This document shows, one piece after another, positions 1 through 10,526 of a DNA stretch of 64,000 nucleotides. The stretch comes from Alphaproteobacteria bacterium (GTDB taxonomy: Bacteria > Myxococcota_A > UBA796 > CAJQPC01): contig JACKEV010000006.1 of assembly GCA_020632795.1 (NCBI GenBank), forward strand, positions 1,236,501 to 1,300,500. Direction: 5' to 3'. A model generated the notes under the pieces. That model searched no databases. It was not told the origin of the DNA and saw only the letters and a list, made by a program, of their open reading frames with translations. Every line of letters begins with the position of its first letter. Positions within the stretch are counted from its first letter, which is position 1. The position numbers and the translations under genes are program-made.

Positions 1-1275
1 GACACGATCCGCGCCCAGATCGAGGCCCTGAACCCCGACCTGCTGCTGCTCTTCTCCACCCAGTGGCGCTCCATCATCGGCCACCAGATCCAGGCCGACC
101 CCACGCCCGAGTGGGTGCATGTGGACGAGGAGTTCCACGCCCTGGGCTCCATCCCCTACCGCTTCCGCGTCGACACCGACTTCGCCACGGCCTACCGGGA
201 CGCCGCCCGCGCCCGGGGCCTGCACTGCCGCACCGTGGCCTACCACGGCTTCCCCATCGACACCGGCACGGTGGTGGCCCTCAAGCTGCTCAACCCCGAC
301 AACCGCTTCGCTGTGGGGGTGGTGAGCTGCAACATGTACTCCGACCGCGCCGAGACCCTGGTGCTGGGCAAGGCCGCGCTCGACGCCCTGGAGGCCAGCG
401 GCAAGCGGGCGGTGGCCATCGGGGTCACCGCGCTGTCCAACCGCATGTTCACCGAGGTCATCCCCCCGGAGCAGGACCGCATCTCGTCGCTGAAGGACGA
501 CGAGTGGAACCGCAAGATCCTGGAGTTCCTGGGCGAGGGCCGGCTGGAGGACGTCAGCCAGCTCGCCCGGACCTTCACCCGCCAGGCCAACGGGGACTCC
601 AAGCTCAAGGCCATCTGGTGGCTGGCCGCGCTGATGGGCCAGGACAACCGCTACGAGGGCACCGTGCACGCCTACGAGGCCCTGTACGGCACCGGGGGCG
701 CGGTGGTCGGCCTCAAGCCCTCCCACAAGGCCGCCAAGGAGCAGGAGTTCGACGAGGACGACGTCGACGTCTACCAGGGGGACCGGGAGGTGCTGGACGC
801 AGGCGTGGCGTCGGCGCAGGTGGCGCAGGCCCCGGCTCCCGCGCCGGTCCCCGCGTCCGCGGCCGAGAAGGTCGTCACCGACGCCGCCCCCAAGCCGGTG
901 GGTGCCTACCCCCACGCACGTCGGGTGGGCGAGCTGCTCTACCTCTCCGGCGTCGGCCCCCGCCAGCCCGGCACCGACGCCATCCCCGGCGGCCCGGTGC
1001 GCGACGCCAGCGGCGCCCCCCTGGACTACGACATCGAGGCCCAGACCCGGGCGGTCATCGAGAACGTGCGCCGCATCCTGGAGGCCTCGGGCAGCTCCCT
1101 GGACAAGGTCATCGACGTGACCGCCTTCCTCATCAACATGGATCGTGACTTCACAGGTTACAATCGTGTCTACGCCGAGACCTTCACGGACATCGGGGCC
1201 ACCCGCACCACCCTCGCGGTGAGCGCGCTGCCGACGCCGATCGCCGTGGAGTTCAAGGTCATCGCGAAGGCGTGA
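1..1275 (+). CDS. LigB-type extradiol dioxygenase subunit (AmnA-like) fused to RidA-family deaminase, 5' partial
   Basis: The reading frame is open from base 1, so the N-terminus lies outside the window. The first part (to about nt 735) matches class III (LigB) ring-cleavage dioxygenases, closest by eye to the alpha subunit of 2-aminophenol 1,6-dioxygenase. At nt 55-66 it reads S-T-Q-W, where catalytic paralogues usually carry a metal-binding His; this suggests the non-catalytic alpha type. An acidic then Ala/Pro-rich linker (about 736-865) leads to a complete RidA/YjgF domain (about 868-1272) ending in the A-T-R-T-T segment (Arg codon 1204-1206) that holds the substrate-carboxylate arginine of the family. 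RidA members include 2-aminomuconate deaminase, the step two reactions after ring cleavage, so the fusion would join two steps of one pathway. kynB follows 5 bp later. Product identity is inference; the two domain assignments are firm. Confidence 0.8.
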   Translation, partial: DTIRAQIEALNPDLLLLFSTQWRSIIGHQIQADPTPEWVHVDEEFHALGSIPYRFRVDTDFATAYRDAARARGLHCRTVAYHGFPIDTGTVVALKLLNPDNRFAVGVVSCNMYSDRAETLVLGKAALDALEASGKRAVAIGVTALSNRMFTEVIPPEQDRISSLKDDEWNRKILEFLGEGRLEDVSQLARTFTRQANGDSKLKAIWWLAALMGQDNRYEGTVHAYEALYGTGGAVVGLKPSHKAAKEQEFDEDDVDVYQGDREVLDAGVASAQVAQAPAPAPVPASAAEKVVTDAAPKPVGAYPHARRVGELLYLSGVGPRQPGTDAIPGGPVRDASGAPLDYDIEAQTRAVIENVRRILEASGSSLDKVIDVTAFLINMDRDFTGYNRVYAETFTDIGATRTTLAVSALPTPIAVEFKVIAKA

Positions 1276-1280
1276 GCTGA

Positions 1281-1904
1281 ATGAGCCGCCTCATCGACAT
1301 CAGCCCGCTCGTCCACCCCGGCGTGGCGGTGTATCCGGGGGACACGCCGTTCAGCCGGCGGGTCCTGCTGTCCATCGCGGGCGGCGACAACATCGACCTG
1401 TCGACCATCACGACCACGGTGCATGTGGGCGCCCACACCGACGCCCCCAGCCACTACATCGCGGACGGCGCGGGCATCGACGCCCGTCCGCTGGAGCGCT
1501 ACTACGGCCGCGCCCAGGTCATCTCCGTGGACCTGCCCCGGGGGGCCCGCGTCCGGCCCGAGCACCTGCCCGGCCCCATCCAGGCGCCTCGGGTGCTCTT
1601 CCACACCGGCTCCTTCCCCGACCCGGACCACTTCAACCCCGACTTCGTCAGCCTCTCGCCCGAGCTGATTGAGGTGCTGGCGGACCAGGGTGCGGTGCTT
1701 GTGGGCATCGACACCCCCAGCGTGGACCCGGCGGACGACAAGGTGCTGCCGAGCCACGCCGCCCTGGCCCGCCGGGACATGGCGGTGCTGGAGGGTGTGG
1801 TGCTCGACCACGTCGACGACGGGCTCTACACGCTCATCGCGCTGCCCCTGAGGTTGGCCGGGGCGGACGCCAGCCCGGTGCGCGCGGTGCTGGTGGCTAC
1901 CTGA
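1281..1904 (+). CDS. kynB: Kynurenine formamidase (arylformamidase, cyclase family)
   Basis: The protein hydrolyses N-formyl-L-kynurenine to kynurenine and formate, the second step of aerobic tryptophan breakdown. It has 207 residues, the usual bacterial KynB size. Visible family signatures are the metal-binding H-T-D-A-P-S-H block near residue 50, G-D-T-P-F near the N-terminus, and a late G-I-D-T-P-S-V-D-P segment followed by a conserved S-H. The ATG lies 5 bp after the stop of the LigB-RidA gene without a clear Shine-Dalgarno, which suggests translational coupling. The 3' end overlaps the convergent phosphatase gene by 8 bp. With the upstream aminomuconate-type fusion it points to a kynurenine/3-hydroxyanthranilate or related aminophenol route; the other kyn genes are not in this window. 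Confidence 0.93.
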   Translation: MSRLIDISPLVHPGVAVYPGDTPFSRRVLLSIAGGDNIDLSTITTTVHVGAHTDAPSHYIADGAGIDARPLERYYGRAQVISVDLPRGARVRPEHLPGPIQAPRVLFHTGSFPDPDHFNPDFVSLSPELIEVLADQGAVLVGIDTPSVDPADDKVLPSHAALARRDMAVLEGVVLDHVDDGLYTLIALPLRLAGADASPVRAVLVAT

Positions 1905-2604
1905 TCGTCAGGAAGCGCCGCTCGGGCAGCAGCAGCGCGGAGAGCGCGCCCCCTCGCCCGCTGCCCGTGTCCACCGCGATGAGGTGGCCCAGATCCAGCG
2001 GCCTGGGCTGCGGCTGGTGGCCCATGATCACGGGGCGGTCGACCGGGATCATCATGTCCGGAGGCGTCTTGGGCCACAAGAGCGCCTCGGGGGCCTCCCG
2101 GGCGAGCCAGGGGACCAGCTCCGCCAGCTCGATGCCTGGTGGGAAGCGGACGTGCAGAGGCACGCCCGCGTGGATGACCCACCAGGGCTGCCCGGCCACC
2201 ACCAGGTCCAACGCGACGGGCAAGGCGGCCAGCCAGCGCCGGTGGTGCTCAGGGACCCTGGGCGCCTGGGCCTCGATGTCGCCCGGCTTCACCCCGTAGC
2301 TCTGCAGGGTCGTGACCCCGCCCATCGAAGGGGTCAGGGCCATGCGGTCGAAGCCCCGGCCCACCGCCCAGTCCCGCAGCCACAGGTCATGGTTGCCCAG
2401 CACGCCCACCGCGCCGCGCTCGATGAGGCGGTCCAGCACGCCGCGGGTGTCGGGACCTCGGTCCCCCAGATCGCCGACGCACACCACCAGGGCGTCCTCG
2501 GGCAGACGCTCCAGCAGCCGGGCGAGCAGCCCGGCCTCTCCGTGGATGTCCCCGATGACCGCGACCGGCCCGGGGGCCTCCACGCGTCGGACCGCGTCCT
2601 GCAT
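1897..2604 (-). CDS. PPP-family metallophosphoesterase (ApaH/serine-threonine phosphatase-like)
   Basis: All metal-binding blocks of the calcineurin-like PPP superfamily are present in order: G-D-I-H-G near residue 20, G-D-L-G-D-R-G-P-D, G-N-H-D, I-H-A-G, and a late G-H-Q-P. Length (about 235 aa) fits bacterial protein phosphatases PrpA/PrpB and ApaH-like dinucleotide hydrolases, and sequence alone does not separate these. The start is ambiguous: ATG at 2604, or GTG two codons upstream at 2610; neither has a good ribosome site. The gene lies 24 bp downstream of the DUF2461 gene and converges on kynB with an 8-bp overlap. Confidence 0.85.
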   Translation of the reverse strand: MQDAVRRVEAPGPVAVIGDIHGEAGLLARLLERLPEDALVVCVGDLGDRGPDTRGVLDRLIERGAVGVLGNHDLWLRDWAVGRGFDRMALTPSMGGVTTLQSYGVKPGDIEAQAPRVPEHHRRWLAALPVALDLVVAGQPWWVIHAGVPLHVRFPPGIELAELVPWLAREAPEALLWPKTPPDMMIPVDRPVIMGHQPQPRPLDLGHLIAVDTGSGRGGALSALLLPERRFLTIR

Positions 2605-2628
2605 GTTCACAGGGTAACGGCTGCAGCC

Positions 2629-3324
2629 TCAGAACGCTGCGCCCTGGGCCTCGCAGAGGAACCGGAGGTAGGGCGCGGCCACCTGCACCCAGGACGCCAC
2701 GCGGTCCGGCAGCCCCGGCTGGAGGATGTCGTCCGCCGCGACGTTGTGGACCGCGATGAAGTCCTTGCGCATGATGTCCGCGATCTGGGGGTGGTCCTTG
2801 TCGTAGCCGCGCGGCGGGCGCTTGAGGGACTCTCCCCGAAGCTCGAAGCTCTCGGCGAAGGCTGGATCGCGGGTGACCGCCGTCCAGCGCTCCGGGTCCT
2901 CGGCGATCGCGTCCCGGTAGCTCTTGAGCGCGGCGGGCTCGGGGTGCCAGCTCCCCACCCCCAGGAACACGCCGCTGGCGTCCACGTGGAAGTAGACCCC
3001 GGGGGCGTGGACGTCCTTGCCGCCGTCGTGCCGGAGCTGGATGCCCAGGTTGGTCTTGAAGGGCGTCTTGTCCTTGGAGAACCGGGTGTCGCGGTAGGGC
3101 CGCATCAGCGAGCCCCCCACCTTCTTGTCGATCGCCAGGAAGTGCGGGGAGATGGCCTGGATGCGCGGCCCCAGGGCGCGGATGAAGTCCAGGGCCGGCG
3201 CGCGCACGCTGGCCTCGTAGCGGGCCTTGTTGGCGTTGAACCACTCCCGCTCGTTGTGCTCGGAGAGGTCGGCCAGGAAGTCGAAGAGATCCTGGGAGAA
3301 GTGGGAGAATTCAGGCTCGGTCAA
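2629..3324 (-). CDS. DUF2461 (TIGR02453) family protein
   Basis: This 231-residue protein has the typical DUF2461 layout: an N-terminal F-x-x-F-L-x-x-L-x-x-N-N-like start (here with E-H-N-E-R-E-W-F), a central Y-R-D-T-R-F-S-K-D-K-T-P-F block, and a G-V-Y-F-H-V-D segment. The family's function is not established. The start is a TTG: a stop codon lies in frame two codons upstream and no ATG occurs before the conserved core, while GAGG sits 6 nt before the TTG. The gene is 114 bp downstream of transketolase, with an 18-bp palindrome between them, so it may have its own control. Confidence 0.85.
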   Translation of the reverse strand: MTEPEFSHFSQDLFDFLADLSEHNEREWFNANKARYEASVRAPALDFIRALGPRIQAISPHFLAIDKKVGGSLMRPYRDTRFSKDKTPFKTNLGIQLRHDGGKDVHAPGVYFHVDASGVFLGVGSWHPEPAALKSYRDAIAEDPERWTAVTRDPAFAESFELRGESLKRPPRGYDKDHPQIADIMRKDFIAVHNVAADDILQPGLPDRVASWVQVAAPYLRFLCEAQGAAF

Positions 3325-3423
3325 GGGTCACCTCGGGTGTGCGTGGGCCGGACGCGCGGCGCCCCGGCGGGGACGCCATAGTCGCTGCGGGCCCCGGGTG
3401 CCCGGACCGGATCTGAACGGTCG

Positions 3424-3438
3424 TGACCGTACGTACGG

Positions 3439-3441
<3 letters not shown>
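3424..3441. repeat. 18-bp perfect palindrome overlapping the transketolase stop codon
   Basis: The sequence TGACCGTACGTACGGTCA reads the same on both strands without mismatch or spacer. It includes the tkt stop codon and lies about 100 bp before the DUF2461 start. No T-run follows on either strand, so it does not look like an intrinsic terminator. The size and CGTACG centre resemble operators of dimeric TetR-like repressors, but no regulator gene is adjacent; this reading is inference. Confidence 0.5.
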
Positions 3442-5427
<1,986 letters not shown>

Positions 5428-5529
5428 GGCTGGCTCCGCGCTCCGGGGGCATGCGTCTATCGGGAACGCCGCCCCGCGTCGAGCCGTGTTAAGCCCCCGC
5501 GACGACCGCCACATTCAGGGAGGCCCTCG

Positions 5530-7023
5530 ATGGCCAGTGACTCCGGCATCACCCCCCGCGAGACCGACTACAGCCAGTGGTACCTCGACATCATCCGCGA
5601 GGCGTACCTCGCCGACTACTCCCCGGTGAAGGGCTGCATGGTGCTGCGGCCGGACGGCTTCGCGATCTGGGACGCCATCAAGACCGACCTCGATCGCCGG
5701 TTCAAGGAGACGGGGCACGTCAACGCCTACTTCCCCCTGTTCATCCCGCAGTCGTTCCTCTCCCGTGAGGCGCAGCACGTCGAGGGCTTCGCCAAGGAGT
5801 GCGCGGTGATCACCCACCACCGGCTGCGCGCCGTCACCCGCGACGGCCGCACCGAGGTCGAGCCGGATCCCGCCGCCAAGCTGGAGGAGCCGCTCATCGT
5901 CCGGCCCACCTCCGAGACCATCATCTGGCACATGTACGCCCGCTGGATCGACTCCTGGCGCGACCTGCCCATCCTCATCAACCAGTGGGCCAACGTGGTG
6001 CGCTGGGAGATGAAGACCCGCCCCTTCCTGCGCACCGCCGAGTTCCTGTGGCAGGAGGGCCACACCGCCCACGCCACCCGCGCCGAGGCCGAGGAGGAGG
6101 CCCGCCGCATGCTGGGGGTCTACGCGGACTTCGCGCGGGAGACCCTCGCCATCCCCGTGGTGCCCGGGGTCAAGACCGCCAACGAGCGCTTCGCCGGCGC
6201 GGAGGACACCTACACCATCGAGGCGATGATGCAGAACGGCTGGGCGCTCCAGGCGGGCACCAGCCACTTCCTGGGCCAGAACTTCGCCCGCGCCTTTGAC
6301 GTCACCTTCCAGAACGAGGCCGGGGAGCGCGAGCTGGTCTGGGCGACCTCCTGGGGCGTGTCCACCCGCATGGTCGGCGCGGTCATCATGACCCACTCCG
6401 ACGACGACGGGCTGGTGGTGCCCCCCAAGGTCGCCCCCCTCCAGGTGGTCATCGTGCCGATCTGGCGCAAGGAGAAGGAGCGCGCTCTGGTCTGCGACTT
6501 CGCGGAGCGCTGCCGGGCTGTCCTGGCCGGCGCGGGCCTGCGGGTCCACGTCGACGACCGCGACAAGCTCAAGCCCGGCGCCAAGTACTACGAGTGGGAG
6601 CGCCGCGGGGCCTGCCTGCGGCTGGAGGTCGGCCCCCGCGACGTCGCCAACGGCTCCGCGTTCGCCAAGAAGCGCACCGGCGGCGACAAGTTCGGCGTCG
6701 CGCTGGAGGGCATGGCCGAGCGGGTCCAGGAGGTCCTCGACGAGATCCAGGCCGAGCTGCTGGCCCGCGCGGTCGCCCACCGCGAAGCCAACACCCACCG
6801 GGTCGACGACTACGCCGCCTTCAAGGCCGCGCTGACGGACCAGGGCGGCTGGTACCTGGTCCCCTGGGCCGACGACGGCGCCAACGAGGACGCCATCAAG
6901 GCCGAGACCAAGGCCACGATCCGCTGCTATCCCCTGGACGCCCAGGACGAAGCCCAGGGCCGGACCTGCTTCTACAGCGGCCGCCCGGCCACCCACATGG
7001 CCATCTTCGCCCGGGCCTACTGA
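5530..7023 (+). CDS. proS: Prolyl-tRNA synthetase, archaeal/eukaryotic-type (type 3)
   Basis: This class II synthetase charges tRNA-Pro. At 497 residues it lacks the large editing insertion of the E. coli-type enzyme. It shows the archaeal-like signatures: Y-S-Q-W-Y near the start, R-P-T-S-E-T-I, R-W-E-x-K-T-R-P-F-L-R-T (motif 2), E-G-H-T-A-H, and G-T-S-H-F-L-G-Q-N-F. Its C-terminal extension ends in Tyr, as in the archaeal/eukaryotic type. A strong GGAGG lies 6 nt before the ATG. It is transcribed divergently from tkt. The type 3 form also occurs in scattered bacteria, so it does not by itself show recent transfer. Confidence 0.95.
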   Translation: MASDSGITPRETDYSQWYLDIIREAYLADYSPVKGCMVLRPDGFAIWDAIKTDLDRRFKETGHVNAYFPLFIPQSFLSREAQHVEGFAKECAVITHHRLRAVTRDGRTEVEPDPAAKLEEPLIVRPTSETIIWHMYARWIDSWRDLPILINQWANVVRWEMKTRPFLRTAEFLWQEGHTAHATRAEAEEEARRMLGVYADFARETLAIPVVPGVKTANERFAGAEDTYTIEAMMQNGWALQAGTSHFLGQNFARAFDVTFQNEAGERELVWATSWGVSTRMVGAVIMTHSDDDGLVVPPKVAPLQVVIVPIWRKEKERALVCDFAERCRAVLAGAGLRVHVDDRDKLKPGAKYYEWERRGACLRLEVGPRDVANGSAFAKKRTGGDKFGVALEGMAERVQEVLDEIQAELLARAVAHREANTHRVDDYAAFKAALTDQGGWYLVPWADDGANEDAIKAETKATIRCYPLDAQDEAQGRTCFYSGRPATHMAIFARAY

Positions 7024-7032
7024 CCGAGGAAC

Positions 7033-8766
7033 ATGGCGCACATCGACGTCCGCGATCTGGGCCGCCTGCGCGCCATCACCTCGGTGCTGGTGCGCTACGG
7101 CTTCGGCTCGCTGCTCGACGCCACCGGCCTGCTGGACGACCCCGAGCTGGCCGAGGCCGCCGAGTCGTCCACCGTCCACACCGCCGCCGGCCGGAGCTGG
7201 GCGGCGCGCCTGCGGCAGGTCCTCGTCGAGCTGGGCCCCACCTTCGTGAAGCTGGGGCAGGTGCTCTCGGTGCGCCCTGACATCGTGCCCCAGGTGCTCA
7301 TCGAGGAGCTGCGCACCCTCCAGGACGACGTCCCCCCCGCCCCGTGGGACGAGGTCGGCGCCCTGGTGCGCGAGGAGCTGCACGCCAGGATCGACGACGT
7401 CTTCGAGGACTTCGCCGAGACGCCCGTCGCGTCGGCCTCCATCGCCCAGGTGCACTTCGCCACCCTGCGCGGCGGCGGCCCGGTGGCGGTGAAGGTCCAG
7501 CGGCCCGGCATCCAGGCCACCATCCGCTCCGACCTGCACATCCTCTACACCCTCGCCCACCTGGTGGAGGGGCGCCTGGAGCTGCCCGGCGTCTACACCC
7601 CGGTGGCCATCGTCCAGGAGTTCGAACAGGCCATCCGCCAGGAGTTGGACTTCCTGCAGGAGGCCTCCGCCGCCGAGCGCTTCGGTCGGGACTTCCGAGA
7701 TGTCGATCAGGTGGCCGTTCCCAAGGTGCTGCGCCGCTACAGCTCCTCGCGGCTGATGGTGATGGAGCGCCTGTCGGGCCGCCCGCTGTCCACGTTCAGC
7801 CGGGGCGACCCGGCGGTGGCCGAGCTGTGCAACGCCCTGGTGGACGCCACCATCCGCCAGGTGTTCGACCACGGCTTCTTCCACGCCGACCCCCACCCCG
7901 GGAACCTCTTCGTGCTGGAGGACGGCCGGCTGGGCTTCCTGGACTTCGGCCTGTGCGGGACCCTCACCGCCGAGATGCGGGACACGCTGATCACGGTGCT
8001 GTCGTCGCTGGTCTTCCAGGACGCCGAGACCCTGGCGCTGACCATCTACCGGGTGGGCGGGGTGGAGGGGCAGGTCGACCTGCGCGCCTTCCGCTCCGAG
8101 ATCGAGCGCATGATGCAGAAGTACCACGGCGCCTCGCTCTCGGATCTGAGCACCACCGCCTCGCTGGTGGAGTTCGTCGAGCTGGCCAGCCGCTACCAGA
8201 TCCGCCTGGTGCCGGAGTACGCGCTGCTGGCCCGCGCAGCCTCCATCGTGGACGGCATCCTGCGGGGCTTCGTCCCGGACCTGGACCCGGTGGCGCTGGT
8301 GCGCCCCCACGCCTCCCGCCTGGTCACCGAGCGCCTGTCCCCCGAGCGGGTCGCGGCCGACGCTCTGAAGGTGCTGGTCCAGGCCCAGGACGGCCTGCGG
8401 GGGCTGCCCATCCAGCTCAACCAGCTCCTCCTGGACCTGGAGCGCGGGCGCCTCAGCATCATCACCCGCGACGCCGAGGCCGAGCGGGATCGGGAGCTGC
8501 TGGCCGACGCCACGCTCCGGCTGTCCCTGGCGCTGTGCGCCGTGGCCACGCTGATCTCGGGGGCGGTGCTCCTCGCGGCGTGGTCGCCCGCCCCCTACGG
8601 CGTGCCGGTCGCCGGGATCGTCGGCCTCATCGCGGTCGGCGGGGCGGGCGCCCTCTGGCTGGGTCTGGTGGCCCACACGCTGCTGGGTGAGCACCTCCGG
8701 CCCCGCAGCCTCCGCCGCCAGGCGCTGGCTGTGCTGCGCTTCTTCCTCGGGGATCGACGTAGATAG
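7033..8766 (+). CDS. ABC1/AarF/UbiB-family atypical kinase, membrane protein
   Basis: The protein has the UbiB-family features: K-L-G-Q (the KxGQ motif) in an N-terminal helix, A-S-I-A-Q-V-H with the Ala-rich loop that replaces the glycine loop, V-A-V-K-V-Q-R-P, the E-L-D-F-L-Q-E-A segment, H-A-D-P-H-P-G-N, and L-D-F-G. Two hydrophobic segments at the C-terminus (about residues 493-515 and 525-550) anchor it in the membrane, as in UbiB. Family members support ubiquinone or other isoprenoid-lipid metabolism through an ATPase activity. AGGA lies just before the ATG, 9 bp after proS. No ubi genes are adjacent, so the target quinone or lipid is unknown. Confidence 0.88.
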   Translation: MAHIDVRDLGRLRAITSVLVRYGFGSLLDATGLLDDPELAEAAESSTVHTAAGRSWAARLRQVLVELGPTFVKLGQVLSVRPDIVPQVLIEELRTLQDDVPPAPWDEVGALVREELHARIDDVFEDFAETPVASASIAQVHFATLRGGGPVAVKVQRPGIQATIRSDLHILYTLAHLVEGRLELPGVYTPVAIVQEFEQAIRQELDFLQEASAAERFGRDFRDVDQVAVPKVLRRYSSSRLMVMERLSGRPLSTFSRGDPAVAELCNALVDATIRQVFDHGFFHADPHPGNLFVLEDGRLGFLDFGLCGTLTAEMRDTLITVLSSLVFQDAETLALTIYRVGGVEGQVDLRAFRSEIERMMQKYHGASLSDLSTTASLVEFVELASRYQIRLVPEYALLARAASIVDGILRGFVPDLDPVALVRPHASRLVTERLSPERVAADALKVLVQAQDGLRGLPIQLNQLLLDLERGRLSIITRDAEAERDRELLADATLRLSLALCAVATLISGAVLLAAWSPAPYGVPVAGIVGLIAVGGAGALWLGLVAHTLLGEHLRPRSLRRQALAVLRFFLGDRRR

Positions 8767-8769
8767 CCG

Positions 8770-8786
8770 GACTCCGATCAGGAGTC
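8770..8786 (+). terminator. Short stem-loop after the UbiB-family gene
   Basis: A 6-bp inverted repeat (GACTCC, 5-nt loop, GGAGTC) begins 4 nt after the stop codon. No T-tract follows, so termination is doubtful; it could be an mRNA 3' structure. Confidence 0.25.
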
Positions 8787-8894
8787 GCTGGGGGCATTGG
8801 CCCGGCGACCCCCACTGTGATACCGTCGGCGGTGTCCTTGCGCGGAGCCTCCTCGCTCTGCCAGCCCTTCCCGTGCCTCCAGATGGAGAGTGAT

Positions 8895-10526
8895 GTGCCA
8901 GCGGATCCGCAGATGAGGTTCTCAAGAGGCGACGTCATCTCGCGAAAGTACGAGATCGAAGAGCACCTCGGCACGGGCATCTTCGGCACCACGTACCTCG
9001 CCCGACACATCGCCTCGGGGCGCCACGTCGTCGTCAAGTTCCTGCGCCCTGATCTCATCACCGGGGACGGCGGCATGGCCCGCTTCGAGGCCGCGTTCGC
9101 CAAGGCCAAGACCGTCCGCAACCCCGGCCTCGTCCGGTACGGCGAGATCAACCAGCACAACGACCTTCCCTACCTCACGGAGGAGTACTTCAAGAGCGAG
9201 AGCCTCCGGCAGGTCATCGATCACCACGTCAGCGCCGCCGAGCCGTTCACCCTCCAGGACACCTGCCAGATCGTGATCAAGGTGCTGGAGGCGCTCCAGG
9301 TCGCCCACGAGCAGGGGCTGGTCCACCGCAACGTCAAGCCTGAGAACATCCTGGTCCGCACCACGCGGTCAGGCCCCGGCGGCAGCCGCATCGTCCGCGC
9401 CATCAAGGTGACCGACATCGGCATCCCCGACATGGTCTCCGGCGACGCCCTGGGCGACCGCTATGACTCCGAGTTCGACTCGTCGTACATGGCCCCCGAG
9501 CTGCTCAGCTACACCCAGCCCGGCCAGCCCCAGTCCGACATCTACTCCATCGGCGTCATCCTCTACGAGCTGCTCTGCGGCCAGGTGCCCAAGGGCACCT
9601 TCTTCTCGCCCACCCAGGTCCGCGACGATCTGCCCGAGCACGTCGACCACCTCGTCGAGCTGGCCTTGTCCCCCGAGCCGGGCGACCGCTACCCCACCGC
9701 GCGGGACATGATCAAGGACATCCAGCGCTCCTTCCAGCTCGACATCCAGGAGGGCGGGCGCCAGGGCCCCAACATCCGCAACATCATGATCGCCCTGGCC
9801 GTGGCCCTGCTGGCCACCGTCGGCGTCGGCATGTACCTGAGCGTGGACGACACCGACCCGCTCGACGAGGCCCGCAAGCGCGACGAGATCATCCGCCGGC
9901 AGGTGCAGCTCGAGAACCCGCTGCCCAGCGAGGCCGAGATCAAGGCCATGCAGGCCCAGCACCCCGACATGGCCTACGTGCCCGGCGGCACCTTCGTCAT
10001 GGGGCGGCTTCTGCAGGAGGACCCCAAGGTGGTCTCTCCCTCCGAGCCCGCCGCCAAGAAGACCGAGGCCCCGGCCTTCTTCATCGACCGCTTCGAGTTC
10101 CCCAACCGCCCCGGCGAGCTGCCCACGGGCAAGGTCTCCTTCAAGGAGGCCCAGGAGACCTGCGGGGCCAAGGGCAAGCGCCTGTGCACCGCTGTGGAGT
10201 GGGAGAAGGCCTGCAAGGGCGTCCCCAACTTCATCTACGCCTACGGAGACACCTGGGATCCGGCCATGTGCGGCTCGGCGATGGACGAGGCCTACCAGCT
10301 CGGCTCCCGCAAGGACTGCATCTCCAACTACGGCGTGTTCGACATGAGCGGCGGGTTCCGGGAGTGGACCGACTCCAGCCCACCCAACAAGCCCGACCGC
10401 AAGGTGGTCAAGGGTGGCCTGCGGGGCAACGCCGAGCGCGGGTCCCGCTGCGCCTTCTCGGTGGACGAGGACGCCGGCTACGCCGAGGCCACGCTCACCT
10501 TCCGCTGCTGCATCAGCGCCCAGTAG
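8895..10526 (+). CDS. Membrane pseudokinase-SUMF1 (formylglycine-generating-like) fusion protein
   Basis: The N-terminal half is a Hanks-type kinase fold: glycine loop G-T-G-I-F-G, Lys48 in V-V-V-K, D-I-G at about 174 in place of DFG, M-A-P-E, and S-D-I-Y-S-I-G. The catalytic loop reads H-R-N-V-K-P-E-N, with Asn146 (codon 9330-9332) where active kinases have the catalytic Asp, so it is probably inactive or weakly active. A transmembrane helix follows (about 295-315). The C-terminal part (about 356-543) is an SUMF1/FGE-sulfatase domain starting M-A-Y-V-P-G-G-T-F-V-M-G and rich in Cys, probably outside the cytoplasm. I chose the GTG at 8895 because GGAG lies 6 nt before it; ATGs at 8883 and 8913 have none. 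The gene converges on the esterase gene with a 14-bp overlap. Its partner or substrate is not evident. Confidence 0.85.
   Translation: MPADPQMRFSRGDVISRKYEIEEHLGTGIFGTTYLARHIASGRHVVVKFLRPDLITGDGGMARFEAAFAKAKTVRNPGLVRYGEINQHNDLPYLTEEYFKSESLRQVIDHHVSAAEPFTLQDTCQIVIKVLEALQVAHEQGLVHRNVKPENILVRTTRSGPGGSRIVRAIKVTDIGIPDMVSGDALGDRYDSEFDSSYMAPELLSYTQPGQPQSDIYSIGVILYELLCGQVPKGTFFSPTQVRDDLPEHVDHLVELALSPEPGDRYPTARDMIKDIQRSFQLDIQEGGRQGPNIRNIMIALAVALLATVGVGMYLSVDDTDPLDEARKRDEIIRRQVQLENPLPSEAEIKAMQAQHPDMAYVPGGTFVMGRLLQEDPKVVSPSEPAAKKTEAPAFFIDRFEFPNRPGELPTGKVSFKEAQETCGAKGKRLCTAVEWEKACKGVPNFIYAYGDTWDPAMCGSAMDEAYQLGSRKDCISNYGVFDMSGGFREWTDSSPPNKPDRKVVKGGLRGNAERGSRCAFSVDEDAGYAEATLTFRCCISAQ

Noticed and set aside
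3325..3438. tRNA or small RNA gene in the tkt-DUF2461 gap
   Set aside because: No cloverleaf with anticodon and TpsiC arms could be drawn; only the palindrome stands out.
8817..8894. Upstream start for the pseudokinase gene
   Set aside because: No Shine-Dalgarno at 8817 or 8883, whereas GTG at 8895 has GGAG 6 nt before it.
5515..8925. An 1136-residue open frame antisense to proS and the UbiB-family gene
   Set aside because: High GC removes stop codons from antisense frames. Its product is low-complexity Gly/Val/Leu/Gln-rich with no known motif, while both plus-strand genes have full domain signatures.
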